Shown piece by piece: positions 53,535-60,996 of a stretch of DNA of 64,000 nucleotides (the first letter of the stretch is position 1; every line of letters begins with the position of its first letter). The notes under the pieces are model-generated. The model made no database searches and had not been told where the DNA came from. It saw nothing but the letters and a program-made list of their open reading frames with translations. Source of the stretch: an uncultured Collinsella sp. (GTDB taxonomy: Bacteria; Actinomycetota; Coriobacteriia; Coriobacteriales; Coriobacteriaceae); the NCBI GenBank assembly GCA_959027945.1, contig CAUFRO010000005.1, forward strand, positions 24,258 to 88,257. Direction: 5' to 3'. Made by a program: the position numbers and the translations under genes.

Positions 53535-53564
53535 AGTATCTTAACGCACTTTGACTGCTACAAT
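53535..53564. promoter_or_regulatory. Overlapping divergent promoters, guaB (-) and ModE-like gene (+)
   Basis: Minus: -35 TTGTAG (53558-53563), 17 bases, -10 GATACT (53535-53540) for guaB. Plus: -10 TACAAT (53559-53564), with a weak -35 near TATCTT. The two share bases and may compete. Confidence 0.6.
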
Positions 53565-53648
53565 GCATGATTTAAGAAGAGCACACGAGGGCTTGACGCA
53601 GGCTTTGCGTTTGCCCAGCAAACACTTTAGCGGAGAGACGTGGAGCGC

Positions 53649-53996
53649 ATGGAGTACAAGACGACGGCAAAACTGGTCATTCAGTCGTGCGACAAAGATC
53701 TGCCGGGCGTGTTCGGCCACGGCTGCGTCTTGCTGCTGCAGGGTATCGCCCGCGAGCACTCGCTCAACCGCGCCGCCAAGAGCATGGGCATGGCGTATTC
53801 CAAGGCCTGGCGCATTGTGAACGAAGCCGAAGGGCAGCTGGGCTGCAAGCTCATCGAGCGCGACGGCGCCCGCGGGTCCACCCTGACCCCCGCCGGCGAG
53901 CGAGCCATAGCGGTCTACGAGGAGCTGCAGGCCGACATCAACCAAGTAATTGCCGCAAAGGCCAGCGACCTCATCGCCAGCATCACCAAAAAGTAG
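53649..53996 (+). CDS. ModE-like winged-helix regulator, DNA-binding domain only
   Basis: Protein of about 115 residues with the LysR-like winged helix-turn-helix of ModE: LLLQGIAREHSLNRAAKSMGMAYSKAWRIVNEAEGQLG and the wing GARGSTLTPAGERAI. The TOBE/molybdate-binding domain of full ModE is absent, as in many stand-alone members. Start choice between GTG 53640 and ATG 53649 is not settled. No molybdate transport or cofactor genes are near. Its stop abuts the stop of the convergent PLP-fold gene with no gap. Confidence 0.88.
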   Translation: MEYKTTAKLVIQSCDKDLPGVFGHGCVLLLQGIAREHSLNRAAKSMGMAYSKAWRIVNEAEGQLGCKLIERDGARGSTLTPAGERAIAVYEELQADINQVIAAKASDLIASITKK

Positions 53997-54989
53997 CTAC
54001 TTACGGAGGGCGTTGTCCAGGGTGGCAGCCACGATCAAGGGGTCGTCGGTGCCGGCAAAGAGGCGGACGGTGCTCCCCTGCTTGTCACGTGGAGCCGAAA
54101 GGCGCGTCGTTGCGCCGCCGGCGAGCGATGTGCGAAACTCCCCGGGCAAAGCATCGAACAGCTCGGCCGCACTACGCTCGATAAGATCAAATTCAACTGC
54201 CGGGCCAAAGCCGTGCTCGAGGATTCCCGTTGCAACCGCATGGTCGGGATGCGAGCTCAGTCCGGGATAGCGTACGTTGCGCACCATCTCGTTAGCGGCC
54301 AGATACTCGGCCAGCGCACGGGCGCGATCGAAATGCGCCTGCATGCGGACATCGAGCGAGTCCAGCCCGCGCTCCAGCACGGCGACCTCGTCAGCAGTCA
54401 AATCAAGCTTGGCCAAGCCACAGCCCCCAAGCAGGGCATGCGCGCACTCGGCAGCAGCATCCACACGATGGCGCTTGAGCTGCGAGCGCGCCACCGAAGC
54501 GGCAACGAGCTTGCGCGGCGCCTTACCAGCACACACGCGGTCGAGCGCCTCGAGCGACAGCACGGCACCCAGCCGCAGCGGATCGCAGCCAAAAGCCGAC
54601 GCCACGGTGTTGTCAACAACCAGCAGCGCATGGGCCTCACGCGCCGCCCGACCCAGCGCACGCAGATCGGGCACACGCAGACCAAACCCGCCGATGGAGT
54701 TAACGAACCACCACAGGTGCGGCCCCTCGGCATCAAACGAAGCATCAAAGCCCTCGGACGCAGCGGCAAACGCCTCGGCGGACGGCGAGCCCATCAGCGC
54801 GACATCGCAGCAATCAAAGCCGCTCGCAAACGCATCGACAAAGTCGTCCGCAAAGGCCACCAGGCGGTCACCGGGACGCACAATCCCCAGCTGCGACAGC
54901 CCTGCCGGCACATGCGGAGCAGCGACAAGACACGCCTCACGCGCGCCGGCCCTTGCAGCCCAGGCCTCTTCTAGCTGTTGCACGTCCAC
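53997..54989 (-). CDS. Cys/Met-metabolism PLP-fold protein lacking the PLP lysine
   Basis: Protein of about 330 residues related to cystathionine gamma-synthase/lyase (Cys/Met metabolism, fold type I). The cofactor Asp is in LLVVDNTVASAFG, C-terminal domain motifs NVRYPGLSSHPDHAVA and LIERSAAELFDAL are recognisable. Where active enzymes read GADIVVHSATKY, this one reads GAVLSLEALDR, so the PLP-binding Lys is Arg and its region is unlike the family. It may be a pseudo-enzyme or bind something else. GTG 54989 (VDVQQ) with AAGGGA upstream is the likely start; an ATG at 55007 would fall in the tail of the upstream terminator. Confidence 0.75.
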   Translation of the reverse strand: MDVQQLEEAWAARAGAREACLVAAPHVPAGLSQLGIVRPGDRLVAFADDFVDAFASGFDCCDVALMGSPSAEAFAAASEGFDASFDAEGPHLWWFVNSIGGFGLRVPDLRALGRAAREAHALLVVDNTVASAFGCDPLRLGAVLSLEALDRVCAGKAPRKLVAASVARSQLKRHRVDAAAECAHALLGGCGLAKLDLTADEVAVLERGLDSLDVRMQAHFDRARALAEYLAANEMVRNVRYPGLSSHPDHAVATGILEHGFGPAVEFDLIERSAAELFDALPGEFRTSLAGGATTRLSAPRDKQGSTVRLFAGTDDPLIVAATLDNALRK

Positions 54990-55011
54990 ACGGCACCGTC
55001 CCTTCATAAGC

Positions 55012-55048
55012 AAAAACCCACGATGCGGGTGTTCCCCGCATCGTGGGC
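55012..55048 (-). terminator. Intrinsic terminator after the GH32 gene
   Basis: Minus strand: CCCACGATGCGGGG and CCCGCATCGTGGG form a near-perfect stem with a short loop, then UUUUU. It stands between GH32 and the PLP-fold gene, whose ribosome-binding site is 8 bases beyond. Confidence 0.93.
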
Positions 55049-55085
55049 AACGGCTGCAGTATAGCGCCGATATGCGACGAATCGC

Positions 55086-56627
55086 CTAGATGATGAGCGT
55101 GTGATAGTTCACGCTCGCACCCGGAGCGTCAACGGTCACGCCATAGGCCTCGGGATAGATGCGCGTCGAGAACACGAGCGCGCCATCATTCACAAACACC
55201 TCGACCGACGAGACATCGCCAACAATGCGCACGTTGCGCACCTCGTCGACGGGCTCCCAGCGCACGGTACGACCACAGCCGGCAGAAGCGCAACCTTCAT
55301 CGGTAAATCGCATCTCAAAGCGCGAGGGCAGTTCGCCCTCGGCGGGCATAAACTCCAGCTTCAGCTCGCCATCAACCATCGCGGTAAACGCGCCATCGAC
55401 ACCGTTGGCAACAACGTCAAAGCAGGTATCGCCGTCAACCTCCAACGAGCCCTCCCCCACGCGCACCGAGGCATAATGGTGCTCGATCTCGCGAGCCGGC
55501 TGCTGCAGCACCACGCCGTCGGCACCGGCTGTAAGCTCACGCGGCACCGTCATGCAGTGCTGCCATCCGCACGCCACGGTAGGCGCGTTGCCATAGGTCG
55601 GCTCATCGGGCATGCCCATCCAGCCGATTAGAATATGGCGACCGTCCTCGGCCGTGAACTCCTGCGGAGCATAGAAGTCAAAACCAGCGTCCCACAGGCG
55701 GAACTCGCCAAGCTCATAAGCGTCCTTGCCACCAGTGATGTCGCCCGATACAGGCATGTAGCCAGCAGCGTATACGTTGCCGCGGTCCCAACGACCGCCC
55801 TCGAGCCCCTGGGGAGAAAAGGAAAGGAACTTCGCCGGTACGGCGCCATCCGTCTCAAGCTCCAGATACCCCGGGCACTCCCACATAAAGCCAAAGCGCT
55901 CGGGCGTAGACACACGGCTCTCGAGCTGCCAGCTAAACATGTCAGCCGAGCCGTATACCAGGATCTCACCCACATCGCGCCCGGCACCCTCGCCGTGCAT
56001 CTCACAAAAACGGCTATCGACATGCGGCCCGTCCACGCGACGACGCGCGCCCAGCACCATGTGATAACGCCCGTCCGCGTCACGCCACACCTTGGGATCA
56101 CGCACATGGCAGGTCAAATCCTCGGGATAATCCTCGGAGGCCAGCACCACACGCTTTTGGCTGAACTCCCGACCGGCAAGGCCATCAACGCTCTCCACAT
56201 AGACGGTATCAGCGCGGCGGCCGGTATTGACGTAGTCGTACGTCCCGTCCGAATCGGAAAGCTTAACGTTGCCCGTATAAAGCACGCGAATGCGACCGTC
56301 CTCGGCAAGCGCGGAGCCCGAATACACGCCATGGCAATCGAACGGCTCGTCGGGCAGCAATGGGGCGCCAACGTAGTCCCACGTCATAAGGTCGCGGCTC
56401 GTCGCATGACCCCAGGCCTTAACGCCACCCTCGACATCAAACGGCGCATATTGAAAATAAGCGTGGAACACGCCGCCTGCTTGGCAAAGACCGTTGGGGT
56501 CGTTGAGCCAACCCGCGGGCGGCATAATATGGAAGTGCTGACCATACGCGCCATGACCGCACTCAGAGGCGGCAGCGTCAACAGCGGCAACCAGCTTTGC
56601 AAGGTCTCGACCAAGTGCATTAGACAT
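55086..56627 (-). CDS. scrB: Glycoside hydrolase family 32 (sucrose-6-phosphate hydrolase)
   Basis: Beta-fructofuranosidase of 513 residues, probably splitting PTS-made sucrose-6-phosphate to glucose-6-phosphate and fructose. The nucleophile is in GWLNDPNGL, the transition-state stabiliser in RDPKVW, and the acid/base Glu in FMWECPGY. The five-bladed propeller is followed by the C-terminal beta-sandwich. No signal peptide, so intracellular, which suits a PTS partner. The PTS permease gene lies 106 bases upstream on the same strand; no terminator is seen between them. Confidence 0.93.
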   Translation of the reverse strand: MSNALGRDLAKLVAAVDAAASECGHGAYGQHFHIMPPAGWLNDPNGLCQAGGVFHAYFQYAPFDVEGGVKAWGHATSRDLMTWDYVGAPLLPDEPFDCHGVYSGSALAEDGRIRVLYTGNVKLSDSDGTYDYVNTGRRADTVYVESVDGLAGREFSQKRVVLASEDYPEDLTCHVRDPKVWRDADGRYHMVLGARRRVDGPHVDSRFCEMHGEGAGRDVGEILVYGSADMFSWQLESRVSTPERFGFMWECPGYLELETDGAVPAKFLSFSPQGLEGGRWDRGNVYAAGYMPVSGDITGGKDAYELGEFRLWDAGFDFYAPQEFTAEDGRHILIGWMGMPDEPTYGNAPTVACGWQHCMTVPRELTAGADGVVLQQPAREIEHHYASVRVGEGSLEVDGDTCFDVVANGVDGAFTAMVDGELKLEFMPAEGELPSRFEMRFTDEGCASAGCGRTVRWEPVDEVRNVRIVGDVSSVEVFVNDGALVFSTRIYPEAYGVTVDAPGASVNYHTLII

Positions 56628-56733
56628 ATCAAAGTCCTAACGGATCGAAAGTAACAAGGCGCCAGAGATCGGCACCGGATACGGGAAACGCCCGCGAGCA
56701 TACAACCCGCGGGCACCCCTCAATCAAAAGCTC

Positions 56734-58134
56734 TTAGGCCTGCTCGGAAGCCTTGGGCTCGTCCTTGTACAGGACAAACGAGACGCCAAAGGAAACCAGC
56801 GCGGCGACCGCGAACATGATCGCGTACTGCACGGGCTGGGCCAGGCACAGCAGGATACCGAAAATGCCGGTAACGCCGGTGCCGGAAGCGGCAAGCGAGG
56901 TGAGCGCGCAGACCAGGGCACCGCAACCGCCGCCGATGCAGCCGGCGATGAAGGGCTTAAAGAAACGCAGGTTCACGCCGAAGATGGCAGGCTCGGTAAT
57001 ACCCATGAAGGCGGACAGAGACGAAGGAAGCGCCAGGCCCTTAATCTTGGCATCGCGGGTTTTAAAGGCAACGGCAAGCGCTGCGCCACCCTGGGCGATG
57101 TTTGCAGCGCTGGCGATGGGCAGCCAGTAGGTCACGCCGTACTGGGCGAGCTGGCCCAGATCGATAGCGGTGTACATCTGGTGGATACCGGTAACGACCG
57201 TGGGGGCATAGAACAGACCGACGATAAAGGAACCGATGCCGAAGGGCAGGGTCAGCAGAGCCTGGATCAGGCCGAGGATGGCGTTCTCGGCCCAGACAAA
57301 GATGGGGCCGACGGCAACGAGCGTCACGAGCACGGTCACGAACACGGAGACGAGCGGAGTCACAAAGAGGTCAAACATCTCGGGAACGATCTTGTGCAGA
57401 CGCTTCTCGAGGAAGGCCAGAATGGCGCAGGCGATGACGATGGGGATCACGTGGCCCTGATAACCGACCCACTCAAAGCTGTAGACGCCGGGGATGACGG
57501 TAACCATGGTCTGAACGCCCTCGGAGGCAACCGTATAGGCGCTCTGCAGCGAGGAGTTGATGAACGCACCTCCGACGACGGCACCCAGGTACGGGTTGGC
57601 GCCAAAGGCCTTGGCGGCGGAGTAGCCGATCAGGATCTGCAGAATGCCAAAGGACGTGCCCGAGACCAGGTCGGCGATCTTATAAATAAAGTTATTAGTG
57701 TCGAGCGCGATAAAGCCGTTGGAGGCCATAAAGTTGAGGGCGCTCATAATGCCCAGCAGCAGGCCCGAAGCCACGATGGCGGGGATGATGGGGACAAAGA
57801 CGTCGCCGAGCACCTTAATGGCACGCATAAAGATGTTCTGCTGCTGCGCCGCGGCCTCCTTGACCTCGGCCTTGGTGGCAGCCGCGACGCCACTGAGCGC
57901 GATGAACTCCTCGTAGACCTTGTTGACGGTGCCGGTGCCAAAAATAATCTGGAGCTGGCCCTGGGCCTCAAAGACGCCCTTGGCGCCGTCGATATTCTCG
58001 AGGGCCTCCTTGTCGACCTTGGCGTTATCGGCAATCACCAGGCGCAGACGCGTGGCGCAGTGTGCAGCCGAAACAACGTTGCCGGCGCCACCGATGTTGT
58101 CGAGCACCTCTTGGGCTGATTTGCGGTAGTCCAT
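56734..58134 (-). CDS. scrA: PTS sucrose-type transporter, EIIBC component
   Basis: Sugar phosphotransferase permease of 466 residues. Residues 1-85 are an EIIB domain with the phospho-Cys in SAAHCATRLRLVIAD; the rest is EIIC with about ten membrane segments (PIIPAIVASGLLLGIMSAL, VGYQGHVIPIVIACAIL, GLALPSSLSAFMGITEPAIFGVNLRF). EIIA is lacking, as in sucrose and trehalose permeases that borrow the glucose EIIA. ATG 58134 has AAAGGG upstream. Two LacI-type operators lie in its promoter region. GH32 follows, so sucrose is the likely substrate, but other beta-fructosides or disaccharides are possible. Confidence 0.93.
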   Translation of the reverse strand: MDYRKSAQEVLDNIGGAGNVVSAAHCATRLRLVIADNAKVDKEALENIDGAKGVFEAQGQLQIIFGTGTVNKVYEEFIALSGVAAATKAEVKEAAAQQQNIFMRAIKVLGDVFVPIIPAIVASGLLLGIMSALNFMASNGFIALDTNNFIYKIADLVSGTSFGILQILIGYSAAKAFGANPYLGAVVGGAFINSSLQSAYTVASEGVQTMVTVIPGVYSFEWVGYQGHVIPIVIACAILAFLEKRLHKIVPEMFDLFVTPLVSVFVTVLVTLVAVGPIFVWAENAILGLIQALLTLPFGIGSFIVGLFYAPTVVTGIHQMYTAIDLGQLAQYGVTYWLPIASAANIAQGGAALAVAFKTRDAKIKGLALPSSLSAFMGITEPAIFGVNLRFFKPFIAGCIGGGCGALVCALTSLAASGTGVTGIFGILLCLAQPVQYAIMFAVAALVSFGVSFVLYKDEPKASEQA

Positions 58135-58190
58135 GACTTCCCTTTCCTCAAACGAGCGCACGTACACCCGGCCATCTTTGACACTTACAC

Positions 58191-58204
58191 TGTAATCGAT
58201 TTCA
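58191..58204. promoter_or_regulatory. LacI-family operator O1 upstream of the PTS gene
   Basis: TGTAATCGATTTCA (minus: TGAAATCGATTACA), a 14-base near-palindrome with central CG. Repeats 26 bases away. Confidence 0.8.
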
Positions 58205-58216
58205 GTTTCATATGTC

Positions 58217-58230
58217 TGTAATCGTTTTCA
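58217..58230. promoter_or_regulatory. LacI-family operator O2 upstream of the PTS gene
   Basis: TGTAATCGTTTTCA (minus: TGAAAACGATTACA). Spaced 26 bases from O1, about 2.5 helical turns, so the two could be bound together with looping or stacking. Confidence 0.8.
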
Positions 58231-58317
58231 TAGTAGGGTGAACGGTAGGAAATAGCCGGCGAATGGTAGTTTTGTGACAAACATAAGGGCTCAGAGGCAG
58301 ACAGACGTGCCCAAAAT

Positions 58318-59298
58318 CTAGACATTCATAAGCTGATGGCCGAGTTTGAGCGTCTTTAGACCGCTCTCCCCCTCCACGCCATCGAGCGTGTTGAGCAACA
58401 TATTGGTCGCCTCGACGCCACTGGTCAGGTAGCCATAATGCACGGTGGGAATGCCGCCCGTCAGCGCGCGCAAAAATGCGTTGTCACCGAAACCGCTCAC
58501 GCGACGCACGCCCTCACCCATGCCACGCACCTCGTCAAGAGCGCGCAGGGCGCCGGCAGCCATAGTGTCGGTCGCGCACGCGATAAACGAAACATCGGGG
58601 GCATCGGCAAGCAGCTCGCGCGCAGCGCGATAGCCCGAGTCGAGCGTAAACGAGCCCAGGCGAATCAAGGCGGCATCGAGCGGGTTACCCGCGGCGTGCA
58701 AGCCGGCCTCAAAACCGCGACGGCGGTCATAACCGGCCGCGCGGTCCTCTTCAGTAACTCCGATGTAGGCGATCTTGCCGTCCACCCGACCCGCAAGCGC
58801 ACGGCCGAGCTCAAAGGCAGCCTCGTAATCGTCGTGACAGACGCACGCCGCGCCCTCGACATGTTGGCCGATCAGCACAATGGGCACACGGCACGAGTCA
58901 ATCGCACGACGGTGCTCGTCGGTGATCATGGTTGCCACCAGCACAATGCCGTCAACCGGATGGTTTTGGAATAAATCAAGGTATTCGAGTTCGCGATCGG
59001 CCGCGTTGTCGGTATTGGCAAGCAGCATCTGGTAGCCACGGCGACCGAGCACCTGGCCAATGCCGGCGGTAATGCGGCTCACGGATTCCGAGTTGATCTT
59101 AGGCACGATGACGCCGATGAGCTTGGTGGAGCCGGTACGCAGCGCGCGAGCCTGGCTGGACCGCACGTATCCGGTCAGCTCAATCGCCTGCTTAATGCGC
59201 TCGGCCTTGTCCGCCGAGATATACCCACCGTTGAGGTAGCGCGAGACGGCGGCGCTCGAAACGCCAGCCAACTCGGCCACATCTTTCATCTTTACCAC
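58318..59298 (-). CDS. scrR: LacI family transcriptional regulator of the sucrose locus
   Basis: Repressor of about 326 residues. N-terminal helix-turn-helix VKMKDVAELAGVSSAAVSRYLNGG (LacI family signature), hinge, then a periplasmic-binding-protein-like core (IGVIVPKINSESVSRITAGI, DGIVLVATMI, SFIACATDTMAAGALRAL, VSGFGDNAFL). GTG 59298 has AGGGGTG upstream; MKDV is 3 codons later. It lies ahead of the PTS and GH32 genes on the same strand; its own operator-like site lies at 59314-59327. Confidence 0.93.
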   Translation of the reverse strand: MVKMKDVAELAGVSSAAVSRYLNGGYISADKAERIKQAIELTGYVRSSQARALRTGSTKLIGVIVPKINSESVSRITAGIGQVLGRRGYQMLLANTDNAADRELEYLDLFQNHPVDGIVLVATMITDEHRRAIDSCRVPIVLIGQHVEGAACVCHDDYEAAFELGRALAGRVDGKIAYIGVTEEDRAAGYDRRRGFEAGLHAAGNPLDAALIRLGSFTLDSGYRAARELLADAPDVSFIACATDTMAAGALRALDEVRGMGEGVRRVSGFGDNAFLRALTGGIPTVHYGYLTSGVEATNMLLNTLDGVEGESGLKTLKLGHQLMNV

Positions 59299-59313
59299 GA
59301 GCACCCCTGTCAT

Positions 59314-59327
59314 TGAAATCGCTTTCA
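59314..59327. promoter_or_regulatory. LacI-family operator O3 upstream of the regulator gene
   Basis: TGAAATCGCTTTCA, a near-palindrome of the same TGAAAnCGnTT type, 16 bases before the regulator start codon; suggests autoregulation. Confidence 0.75.
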
Positions 59328-59413
59328 CCATGATACCCGTGACGGCGCTTCGGATAAATCAATATCACCCAGGTCGAGCAAACGTCAGCGAGCGGGCAGC
59401 TGCCGTGGCGAGG

Positions 59414-59470
59414 TGCCGCGAAAGAGGAGCGAAGCGTACTTCATGTACGCAAGCGACGGTTTGAGCGGCA
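59414..59470. repeat. GAGGAGCGA hairpin repeat, copy 2
   Basis: GAAAGAGGAGCGAAGCG, GCGTAC-ttcat-GTACGC, AAGCGACGGTTTGAGCGGCA. Near-identical to 51864-51919 except for loop and a few flanking bases. Followed within 16 bases by a tagged hairpin repeat. Confidence 0.75.
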
Positions 59471-59485
59471 GATCGCCCGGCAGAT

Positions 59486-59531
59486 GCCCGCGCAGCGTCG
59501 AGCGGTCCGGCGTTCGTTAGAACGCCGGAAC
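59486..59531 (-). repeat. Tagged hairpin repeat, copy 3
   Basis: GCCCGCGCAGCGTCGAGCGG then TCCGGCGTTC-gtta-GAACGCCGGAA. On the minus strand it follows the DUF4956 stop by 4 bases, as copy 2 follows ileS. Confidence 0.7.
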
Positions 59532-59535
59532 ATAG

Positions 59536-60201
59536 TTAGCCGTGATATTCGCCGTTGTACTGGATGAGGGTCAGGTCCTCAACGCCATCGAGCGTGCGAA
59601 TCGCGTCGGCATAGGGCATGTCCACGCCGTCCGAGAATACCTCCACGGCCATCTCGACTTTGTCGCCGTGCATCGTCTTGGACTTAACGGTGAACTTGGT
59701 ACGCCCAAACGCGCGCACGATATCGTCGCCGGTGGTCTGGCCCGTGTAGTGAATGACCATCATGTACACGCGCGCCTTGTCCTGATGGCTCGCAAACCCG
59801 GCGATCATCACCACGATGACCACCGCCGTGAGCGCCACGAGCGCGTACATGCCGGCGCCTGCCGTAATGCCCGTGGTAATGGACCAAAACAAATACAGCA
59901 GGTCGAGCGGGTCCTTGACCGCCGTACGATAGCGGACGATAGACAGAGCACCGACCATACCGAGTGAGATGACCACGTTCGTCGAGATCGCGAGCGTGAC
60001 CATGCAGGTGAGCACGCACATGCCCACAAGCGTCACGGCAAAGCTACGCGAATACACCACGCCGGTAAAAAAGCGCTTGTACACGTAATAGATCAGGATG
60101 CCCATGGCGAGCGCCACAAGCAGCGAAAGGCCAATCTTGGCAGGGTCGACCTGGCCAAACGCCTCCAAAACGGAGTTCTTAAAAAAGTCCCTGGTGCTCA
60201 T
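59536..60201 (-). CDS. DUF4956 membrane protein
   Basis: Membrane protein of 221 residues. Hydrophobic segments at about residues 20-42, 52-80 and 110-140 (KIGLSLLVALAMGILIYYVY; TLVGMCVLTCMVTLAI; GITAGAGMYALVALTAVVIVV), with the conserved loop GMVGALSIVRYRTAVKDPLD between the second and third. The C-terminal 80 residues are cytoplasmic and ferredoxin-like (VYMMVIHYTGQTTGDDIVRAF). It follows the VTC-domain gene by 3 bases; the DUF4956-VTC pair is a known co-occurrence. No activity is known; a role in localising the VTC enzyme to the membrane is an inference. Confidence 0.9.
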   Translation of the reverse strand: MSTRDFFKNSVLEAFGQVDPAKIGLSLLVALAMGILIYYVYKRFFTGVVYSRSFAVTLVGMCVLTCMVTLAISTNVVISLGMVGALSIVRYRTAVKDPLDLLYLFWSITTGITAGAGMYALVALTAVVIVVMIAGFASHQDKARVYMMVIHYTGQTTGDDIVRAFGRTKFTVKSKTMHGDKVEMAVEVFSDGVDMPYADAIRTLDGVEDLTLIQYNGEYHG

Positions 60202-60204
60202 GGT

Positions 60205-60996
60205 CTAAATATCCCCTCGGTTCTCAAAATCCGATTCCCAGTAATTAAATCCGCGCAGGTAGGCGGTCTTTTCGTAACACAGGCAGTACTTGGAGACCGC
60301 CGTAAGCTCGGCCGCGCCCGGCGGCACCAAATCGCGCACCAGCTGCGGGCAAAACTCCGTAAACTTGACCTCCATCACCAGCTTGCCGGGCTCCAGGACC
60401 GGCAGCACGGGCAGCGTCGCGTCAAAGATATCGAAGCTTCCCACCGCGGCACGCACGTTCATGTCAAACGTAACGCGCACGGTGCCCTCGTCCATCACCC
60501 ACGGCTCACGCTCGTAGTCCACGATGGTCCGCGGGCGCATCATGTTGCAGATGCACTCGATGTAGAACTCGCGACAGAGCGGATAGGGGCTCCTCAGCAA
60601 AAAGCCGTAGTCGCCAGCCAGAATCTGCTCAAACTCGCCACGTGTGAGCGGCGCGTCCTCCTTATAGATCCAGCTACCGTACTTCTTTTTGCGCTCGAGC
60701 TTAATCACCTTGTCGCTGCCGTTATAGATGCGAACGTGATACTTTTTGCGCATGAGAATGCCGGCGTCTTTTTCCTCGTAGGCCGAGTTGCAGTAGTCGT
60801 CAAAATACAGGCTGCGAATGGTGTAACCGCCCGCCCGCGCATGCTTGTCCAGCTTAAACACCGGCGCCATGCGACAGGCAAGCGCAGCGTGCTCGCCCTC
60901 GTTAATGAGATATTTGAGCTCGTGGCGGTAACGTTCCTGTGTGGCACGCACAGGCGGGGCCGCCAAGCGCTCAAGCAGCGCGCTAGCCCTCCTCAT
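60205..60996 (-). CDS. VTC-domain (polyphosphate polymerase) protein
   Basis: Cytoplasmic protein of 263 residues with the VTC tunnel domain of Vtc4-type polyphosphate polymerases. Basic tunnel motifs: RYRHELKYLI (about 20-30), SLYFDDY, MRKKYHVRIYNG, IKLERKKKYG; acidic metal-binding Glu in LVMEVKFTE; and SKYCLCYEK near the C-terminus. All the Lys/Arg and Glu positions expected in the active tunnel seem present. It overlaps cotH by 14 bases. It lacks its own membrane segment, so the adjacent DUF4956 protein may anchor it. Making polyphosphate or a similar phosphate polymer is the family function; its link to the exopolysaccharide is unknown. Confidence 0.92.
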   Translation of the reverse strand: MRRASALLERLAAPPVRATQERYRHELKYLINEGEHAALACRMAPVFKLDKHARAGGYTIRSLYFDDYCNSAYEEKDAGILMRKKYHVRIYNGSDKVIKLERKKKYGSWIYKEDAPLTRGEFEQILAGDYGFLLRSPYPLCREFYIECICNMMRPRTIVDYEREPWVMDEGTVRVTFDMNVRAAVGSFDIFDATLPVLPVLEPGKLVMEVKFTEFCPQLVRDLVPPGAAELTAVSKYCLCYEKTAYLRGFNYWESDFENRGDI

